Origin: Propionibacteriaceae bacterium UBA4569 | GTDB lineage: Bacteria > Actinomycetota > Actinomycetes > Propionibacteriales > Propionibacteriaceae | Assembly: GCA_002387005.1 (NCBI GenBank) | Contig: DGKN01000212.1 | Span: 8,564-17,882 of the forward strand | Reading direction: 5' to 3' | DNA length: 9,319 nucleotides | In this document: positions 5,703 through 9,319 of the stretch, piece by piece | How positions within the stretch are numbered: the stretch's first letter is position 1 | Layout: each line of letters opens with the position of its first letter | Made by a program: the position numbers and the translations under genes | Notes under the pieces: generated by a model | The model's input: the letters and a program-made list of their open reading frames with translations, nothing else | Told to the model about the DNA's origin: nothing | Databases searched by the model: none

Positions 5703-6403
5703 TCGAGTTCAGGGCGGTCAGTGTCGATGTCCCCGTCTGGGGCGAGGGCGGACGCCAAGCCACCAAGCGCTTGCTCAGCGACGTGACCGTCACCCTGCCC
5801 GAGCAGCGCGTCGCCGTGCTCGGCGCCAATGGTTCGGGCAAGTCGACGCTGTTGCGGCTGCTGAACGGGCTGGTCGAGGCCTCGTCCGGTCAGGTGCTGG
5901 TGGACGGGATCGACGTCGGACGCGAGCCGAAGAAGGCGCGGGCCCACGTAGGTTTCGTCTTCACCGACCCGCTGAGCCAGCTGGTGATGTCGACGCCCGC
6001 GGACGACATCGAGTTGAGCCTGCGCAAGCACGTCAAGGGACGCAATGAGCGGCGCGCCCAGGCCGTTGGGCTGCTCACCGAGCGTGGGCTGGGTGAACTG
6101 GCCGACCGTTCCATCTATGACCTCTCCGGTGGGGAGCGCCAGCTGGTGTCCCTCACCACCGTGTTGGCCGTCGAACCATCCGTCGTCGTCGCGGACGAGC
6201 CCACCACGCTGCTGGACCTGCGCAACCGCGGCGAAGTCACCCGAGCGCTGATGTCGCTGGACCAGCAGGTCGTCATCGCGACGCATGATCTGGAGCTGGC
6301 CGCCGCCTGTGATCGCGGCTTGGTCATCGACGAGGGACGGCTCGTCTTCGACGACGGCGCTCCCGAGGCGGTCGCCCACTATCGGGGGCTGATGGGCGCA
6401 TGA
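5699..6403 (+). CDS. bioM: Biotin ECF transporter ATPase BioM (EcfA)
   Basis: 234 residues from a TTG at 5699 overlapping the bioY stop (TTGA). The ABC ATPase motifs are in order: Walker A GANGSGKST (42-50), signature LSGGE (142-146), Walker B VVVADE (162-167) with catalytic E167, and the switch histidine H196 in ATHD. The Q-loop segment reads FVFTDPLSQLVM (86-97): the first Gln of the common FQNP form is Thr, while Gln94 is kept, a pattern I believe also occurs in other actinobacterial biotin ATPases. It hydrolyses ATP on the inner face of the membrane and drives biotin import through BioN and BioY. The TTG start is the only one that keeps the family N-terminus MIEFRAVSVDV; a longer open frame upstream is antigenic to the overlap and lies inside bioY. 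It overlaps the next gene by ATGA. Confidence 0.94.
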   Translation: MIEFRAVSVDVPVWGEGGRQATKRLLSDVTVTLPEQRVAVLGANGSGKSTLLRLLNGLVEASSGQVLVDGIDVGREPKKARAHVGFVFTDPLSQLVMSTPADDIELSLRKHVKGRNERRAQAVGLLTERGLGELADRSIYDLSGGERQLVSLTTVLAVEPSVVVADEPTTLLDLRNRGEVTRALMSLDQQVVIATHDLELAAACDRGLVIDEGRLVFDDGAPEAVAHYRGLMGA

Positions 6404-7020
6404 GCGCGCATGACCAGCTCTTCGGCGCCTACATCCCGGGGCATTCCGTGATCCACCGGTTGCCCGTGGGAGCCAAGTACCTGCTGGTTCTGGCGGGTAC
6501 GATCCCGGCCTTCTTCACCCGGTCGTGGATCGCCTCGCTGGTGCTGCTGGCCTGCTCGGTGGCGCTGTTGATGCTGACCCGGCTGCCGTTGGGCCGCGCG
6601 CTCGGTCTGGGCGGCGGCATCTGGATCCTGGTGGTGATCCTGATGGCGTGGAACACCTTCGTTGGGCGTCCGCTCGACGGCGTGATGAACATCGCCATGA
6701 TCGTCGCCTGCATCTACCTGAGCCGGCTGCTGACCCTCACCACTCCCGCCCCGGTGCTGGTGGACGCGCTGGTCACGGCCGCCCGCCCGCTGGACCGCGT
6801 CGGTTTCAACTCCGAGCGATTCGGTCTGTCGGTGGCGCTGGTGCTGCGCTCGATCCCCTACCTGGTGTCGCTGTCGTCGGACGTCCGCACCGCCGCCCGG
6901 GCGCGGGGGCTGGAGCGCAACTGGTTCGCGAACCTCACCCCCGTCGTGATCGGGGCCGTCGCCTACGCCCAGCGCACGGGCGACGCGCTGGTGGCCCGTG
7001 GGCTGGGCGAGGACGACTGA
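6400..7020 (+). CDS. bioN: Biotin ECF transporter coupling protein BioN (EcfT)
   Basis: 206 residues with several hydrophobic segments (about 26-38, 45-60, 68-85, 96-112). Two Ala-Arg-Gly motifs characteristic of EcfT proteins are present: ARG at 168-170 in AARARGLE and ARG at 199-201 in ALVARGLG; these sit on the coupling helices that dock into the ATPases. It is the membrane scaffold that couples BioM to BioY. The ATG at 6400 overlaps the bioM stop (ATGA), so the three genes form a tight operon. It is short for EcfT, but BioN proteins are known to be compact. The last codons (EDD-stop) start a tandem repeat that continues past the gene. Confidence 0.93.
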   Translation: MSAHDQLFGAYIPGHSVIHRLPVGAKYLLVLAGTIPAFFTRSWIASLVLLACSVALLMLTRLPLGRALGLGGGIWILVVILMAWNTFVGRPLDGVMNIAMIVACIYLSRLLTLTTPAPVLVDALVTAARPLDRVGFNSERFGLSVALVLRSIPYLVSLSSDVRTAARARGLERNWFANLTPVVIGAVAYAQRTGDALVARGLGEDD

Positions 7021-7056
7021 TCGAAGGGACGACTGATCGAGGGACGACTGATCGAG
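7011..7056 (+). repeat. 15-bp tandem repeat beginning in the last codons of bioN
   Basis: GGACGACTGATCGA occurs three times: 7011-7026 (with an extra A), 7027-7041 and 7042-7056. The first copy encodes the last residues and stop of bioN, so the others look like duplications of its 3' end. Each carries the TGA. It separates bioN from the convergent dehydrogenase gene. Confidence 0.88.
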
Positions 7057-7089
7057 GAGGCTCGCCCCAGGGACGCCTCTCGTCACGGG

Positions 7090-8277
7090 TCAGGGCTTGA
7101 GGACCACCTTGAGGCACTCATCCTGCTTGGTCTGGAAAGTCTTGTAGGCCTCGGGTGCCGCCTCGAGCGGCAGGCGGTGCGTGGCCAAGGTCTCGAGCCC
7201 GAGTTCGTCGTCCGGGCGGTTCGCGATCTCGAACAGCTCGTCGGTCCAGCGCTTGACGTGGCACTGGCCCATCCGCACCGTGATGCCCTTGTCGAACATC
7301 GTCATCATGGGCATCGGGTCGGCCGCGCCGCCGTAGACGCCGCTGATCGAGACGGTCCCGCCGCGACGGACCAGATCGATGGACGTGTGCAGCGCCGCCA
7401 GCCGATCGATGCCGACATTCTCGAACGCGGCTCGCGCCACCGGCTTGGGCAGCTTCGAGGTGAGTCCGATGACCCCCTCCGCGACCGGGTTGCCGTGGGC
7501 CTCCATGCCGACCGCGTCCATCACGCCATCAGCGCCACGCCCGTCGGTCAGGTCGAGGACGGCCTTCTTCAGGTCCTTGGTCTTGGAGATGTCGATGGTG
7601 GTCGCCCCAGCAGCCTCCGCCTTGCGCAGACGGTCGCCGACCAGGTCGAGCGCGATCACCTGCTCGATGCCGCGCAGCTTTGCCGAGCGGACCGCCAGCT
7701 GGCCCACCGGGCCGAGGCCGACGACCACCAGCGATCCCCCCTCGGGGACGTCGGCGTAGTCGACACCCTGCCAAGCCGTCGGGAGGATGTCGGAGAGGTA
7801 GAGGTAGCGCTCGTCCGGATGCCCGTCATGGGGCAGCTTCACCGGGCCGAAGTCGGCGTGCGGAACGCGCACGAGCTCGGCCTGGCCACCGGGCACCTGC
7901 CCGTAGAGCTTCGTGAAGCCGAACAGCGCGGCGCCCATGTCCTGCTCGCGCACCTGGGTGGTCTCGCACGCCGCAAACAGGCCACGCTGACACATCCAGC
8001 AGTGGCCGCAGGAGATGGTGAAGGGGACGACGACGCGGTCGCCGGGCGCCAGGTTCCCGACGCCGGAGCCGACCTCCTCGACGATGCCCATGAACTCGTG
8101 CCCGAGCACATCGCCAGGGGACAGGAAGGGCGCAAGCACCTTGTACAGGTGCAGATCGGAGCCGCAGATCGCGGTCGACGTCACGCGGACGATCGCGTCG
8201 GTGGGCTCTTGGATTTGTGGGTCGGGGACCTCGGTGATGCGAACGTCCTCGATGCCGTGCCAGGTGAGTGCCTTCAT
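7090..8277 (-). CDS. Zinc-dependent alcohol dehydrogenase, formaldehyde-dehydrogenase-like (MDR superfamily)
   Basis: 395 residues. The catalytic zinc site shows C38 in STAICGSDLHLY, H60-E61 in LGHEFMG and probably D163 in LSDILPTAW. A structural zinc lobe has C90, C93, C96 and C104 (SCGHCWMCQRGLFAAC). The Rossmann fold has GLGPVG (187-192), and D211 at the end of the second strand suggests NAD rather than NADP. The extra segment after 260 (GNPVAEGVIGLTSKL) fits the larger members that include formaldehyde dehydrogenases and glutathione-independent relatives. It would oxidise an alcohol or aldehyde in the cytoplasm; the substrate is not decided by sequence. The ATG at 8277 is chosen because MKALTWHG matches the family start; the frame extends 65 residues upstream, but that part is Pro/Arg-rich and lacks signal. 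It has no strong ribosome binding site. Convergent with bioN, divergent from the AIM24 gene. Confidence 0.92.
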   Translation of the reverse strand: MKALTWHGIEDVRITEVPDPQIQEPTDAIVRVTSTAICGSDLHLYKVLAPFLSPGDVLGHEFMGIVEEVGSGVGNLAPGDRVVVPFTISCGHCWMCQRGLFAACETTQVREQDMGAALFGFTKLYGQVPGGQAELVRVPHADFGPVKLPHDGHPDERYLYLSDILPTAWQGVDYADVPEGGSLVVVGLGPVGQLAVRSAKLRGIEQVIALDLVGDRLRKAEAAGATTIDISKTKDLKKAVLDLTDGRGADGVMDAVGMEAHGNPVAEGVIGLTSKLPKPVARAAFENVGIDRLAALHTSIDLVRRGGTVSISGVYGGAADPMPMMTMFDKGITVRMGQCHVKRWTDELFEIANRPDDELGLETLATHRLPLEAAPEAYKTFQTKQDECLKVVLKP

Positions 8278-8418
8278 GGGATGCCACGCTATGCAGCACC
8301 GGTCGGGGTCGTCCTCCCCCGCAGGGGGGGTGTGGGCGGTGGCGGCACGATGACCCGGTTCTTCATAGTCTGGGGGTGTGCGTCCGATGAGGGGCGCCGA
8401 TGACCGGGAGGCCACGCC
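8278..8418. promoter_or_regulatory. Divergent intergenic region between dehydrogenase and AIM24 genes
   Basis: 141 bp that must hold the promoters of both genes. CCCCC-GCA-GGGGG (8316-8328) is a small stem-loop. CATAGT (8364-8369) or the overlapping TAGTCT (8366-8371) could be a -10 box for the AIM24 gene, but no -35 is seen. GGGAGG (8406-8411) is the AIM24 ribosome binding site, 7 nt before its ATG. Confidence 0.35.
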
Positions 8419-9135
8419 ATGCCGCTGTACGGACCGCTGTTCGAGGACTACGCCGAGAAGGAGTCCAAGCACCAGTTCTCACTGCAGAGCAAGAAGATGC
8501 TGAAGGTCGAGATGTCGCAGGGCCCGGTGTGGGCGCGGCAGGGCTCGATGGTGGCCTACCAGGGGCAGGTGCAGTTCATGAACAAGGGCGCCGGTGGTCT
8601 GGGCAAGCTGTTCAAGCAGGCCGTCACCGGCGAGGGCGTGAACCTGATGCAGGCATCGGGAAGCGGCGAGCTCTTCCTCGCCGACGAGGCGGCGGACGTC
8701 CAGATCATGTACCTGGAGAACGACACCATCAGCGTCAACGGCGGCAATGTACTTGCCTTCAGCCAGTCGATCTCCTGGGACGTGAAGCGGATCCAGGCGC
8801 GCGGAGCCATGATGACCGGCGGACTCTACAACGTGGTGCTCTCCGGAACGGGCTTCGTCGCGATCACCACCAAGGGTGAGCCGGTGGCCCTTGACGTGGC
8901 GCAGGCACCCACCTTCGCTGACGCCCAGGCCGTGGTGATGTGGACCGATGGCGTGCAGATGGACATCAAGGTCGACACGGGTGGTTTGAAGTCCATGGTC
9001 AGGGGCGGCACCGGCGAGATGCTGCAGATGGCCTTCCGGGGGCAGGGTCACGTGGTGGTCCAGCCCTGCGAGAACGTGATCGCCACCCCGAACGGTGACG
9101 GCGTCGGCGGGACGATCGGCAGCTTCTTCAGCTGA
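8419..9135 (+). CDS. AIM24 family protein (TIGR00266-like), function unknown
   Basis: 238 residues with no signal peptide or membrane segment. It is made of glycine-rich beta repeats, e.g. VWARQGSMVAYQGQVQF (37-53), GSGELFLADEAADVQIMYL, GLYNVVLSGTGFVAITTKG and MVRGGTGEMLQMAFRGQGHVVVQP, as expected of the AIM24 beta-sandwich that resembles the TRAP RNA-binding fold. Bacterial members are soluble and their role is not established; the yeast relative is mitochondrial. The ATG has GGGAGG 7 nt upstream. It sits divergent from the dehydrogenase and no operon partner is visible downstream. In actinobacteria AIM24 genes often occur in groups of paralogues, but only one is seen here. Family call is firm, function is unknown. 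Confidence 0.9.
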   Translation: MPLYGPLFEDYAEKESKHQFSLQSKKMLKVEMSQGPVWARQGSMVAYQGQVQFMNKGAGGLGKLFKQAVTGEGVNLMQASGSGELFLADEAADVQIMYLENDTISVNGGNVLAFSQSISWDVKRIQARGAMMTGGLYNVVLSGTGFVAITTKGEPVALDVAQAPTFADAQAVVMWTDGVQMDIKVDTGGLKSMVRGGTGEMLQMAFRGQGHVVVQPCENVIATPNGDGVGGTIGSFFS

Positions 9136-9154
9136 CCGACGGCCGCCTGCTGCT

Positions 9155-9222
9155 GAGAATCGGACGAAACGGCTGGTTTGCACGATCCAGACGCGGAACG
9201 GTCCCGCTGACGTCCGATTCTC
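9155..9222. repeat. 12-bp perfect inverted repeat with 44-bp spacer
   Basis: GAGAATCGGACG (9155-9166) is the exact reverse complement of CGTCCGATTCTC (9211-9222). It lies 19 nt after the AIM24 stop. The long spacer makes it a weak terminator; it could be a dispersed palindromic element or a small nonautonomous element. Confidence 0.8.
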
Positions 9223-9319
9223 GGCCATCACCTTGGTTCCACAGCCGGCGGGTCTTGGAGGAGTTGTCCACAAGGCTCGGCCAACGGTGGCAGAGGATGG
9301 CTCGGGATTCCTATTGGTA
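9223..9319. other. Right edge, no gene seen
   Basis: About 97 bp without a supported reading frame. It contains TTGTCCACA (9264-9272), an exact match to the actinobacterial DnaA-box consensus, but a single copy is expected by chance in some windows of this length, so no origin is inferred. Confidence 0.3.

Noticed and set aside
5051..6403. A 450-codon plus-strand frame that covers bioY and bioM
   Set aside because: Its first part is bioY read in a shifted frame; only the part from 5699 matches a protein family (BioM). Its nominal TTG start is inside the palindrome.
7177..8403. A 408-codon plus-strand frame opposite the dehydrogenase gene
   Set aside because: Composition (His, Arg, Asp, Val rich, no domain) is that of an antisense shadow of the clear dehydrogenase.
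9264..9272. TTGTCCACA, an exact DnaA-box consensus
   Set aside because: Only one copy, no dnaA or dnaN nearby, and chance occurrence in a window of this size is not negligible.
8479..9273. A 264-codon minus-strand frame opposite the AIM24 gene
   Set aside because: No motif and no start signal; antisense shadow of a well-supported gene.
1..9319. CRISPR array, tRNA, rRNA, toxin-antitoxin or defence system
   Set aside because: No regularly spaced repeats, no tRNA-like cloverleaf or rRNA sequence noticed, and no proteins of known defence families among the supported genes.

Overview
The window is high-GC DNA with actinobacterial traits: GTG and TTG starts, GGAGG ribosome binding sites, TANNNT-type -10 boxes, a BioY-BioM-BioN biotin importer behind a BioQ-like operator, and a DUF2079 membrane protein. 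A member of the Propionibacteriales is plausible, but I cannot name a species from sequence alone. Most of the window is ordinary chromosomal sequence. The only mobile DNA is one insertion sequence.

Layout. Positions 1-748 (minus strand) hold the N-terminal part of a DUF2079 multi-pass membrane protein that runs off the left edge. About 485 bp without a recognisable gene follows; its right part holds two overlapping palindromes and the structured leader of a small cold-shock protein gene (1234-1440), which ends in a strong 16-bp hairpin terminator. A complete IS3-family-like element (1577-3074) with OrfA, OrfB, about 31-bp imperfect terminal inverted repeats and a 3-bp CGG target duplication sits just downstream. 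Next comes a MalY/PatB-type C-S lyase gene (3228-4403).

On the minus strand, 4199-4998 carries what looks like an eroding sigma/anti-sigma pair: a 94-residue protein with only sigma region 4, overlapping by ATGA a small protein whose single hydrophobic segment is cut short and whose reading frame runs antisense into the lyase gene. Divergent from it is the biotin ECF importer operon bioY-bioM-bioN (5091-7020), translationally coupled by 4-nt overlaps. Upstream of bioY is a perfect TTGAAC-N3-GTTCAA palindrome, the form of operator bound by the TetR-family biotin regulator BioQ of actinobacteria. BioY captures biotin, BioM hydrolyses ATP and BioN couples the two. A minus-strand zinc-dependent alcohol/formaldehyde-type dehydrogenase (7090-8277) and a divergent AIM24-family protein (8419-9135) complete the gene set.

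The right end (9136-9319) holds no clear gene but carries a 12-bp perfect inverted repeat with a 44-bp spacer. Short 15-bp tandem repeats occur at the end of bioN and upstream of the lyase gene. I found no CRISPR array, tRNA, rRNA or defence locus. The points most worth a second look are the candidate BioQ operator, the truncated sigma/anti-sigma module, the palindromes ahead of the cold-shock gene and the inverted repeat at the right end.
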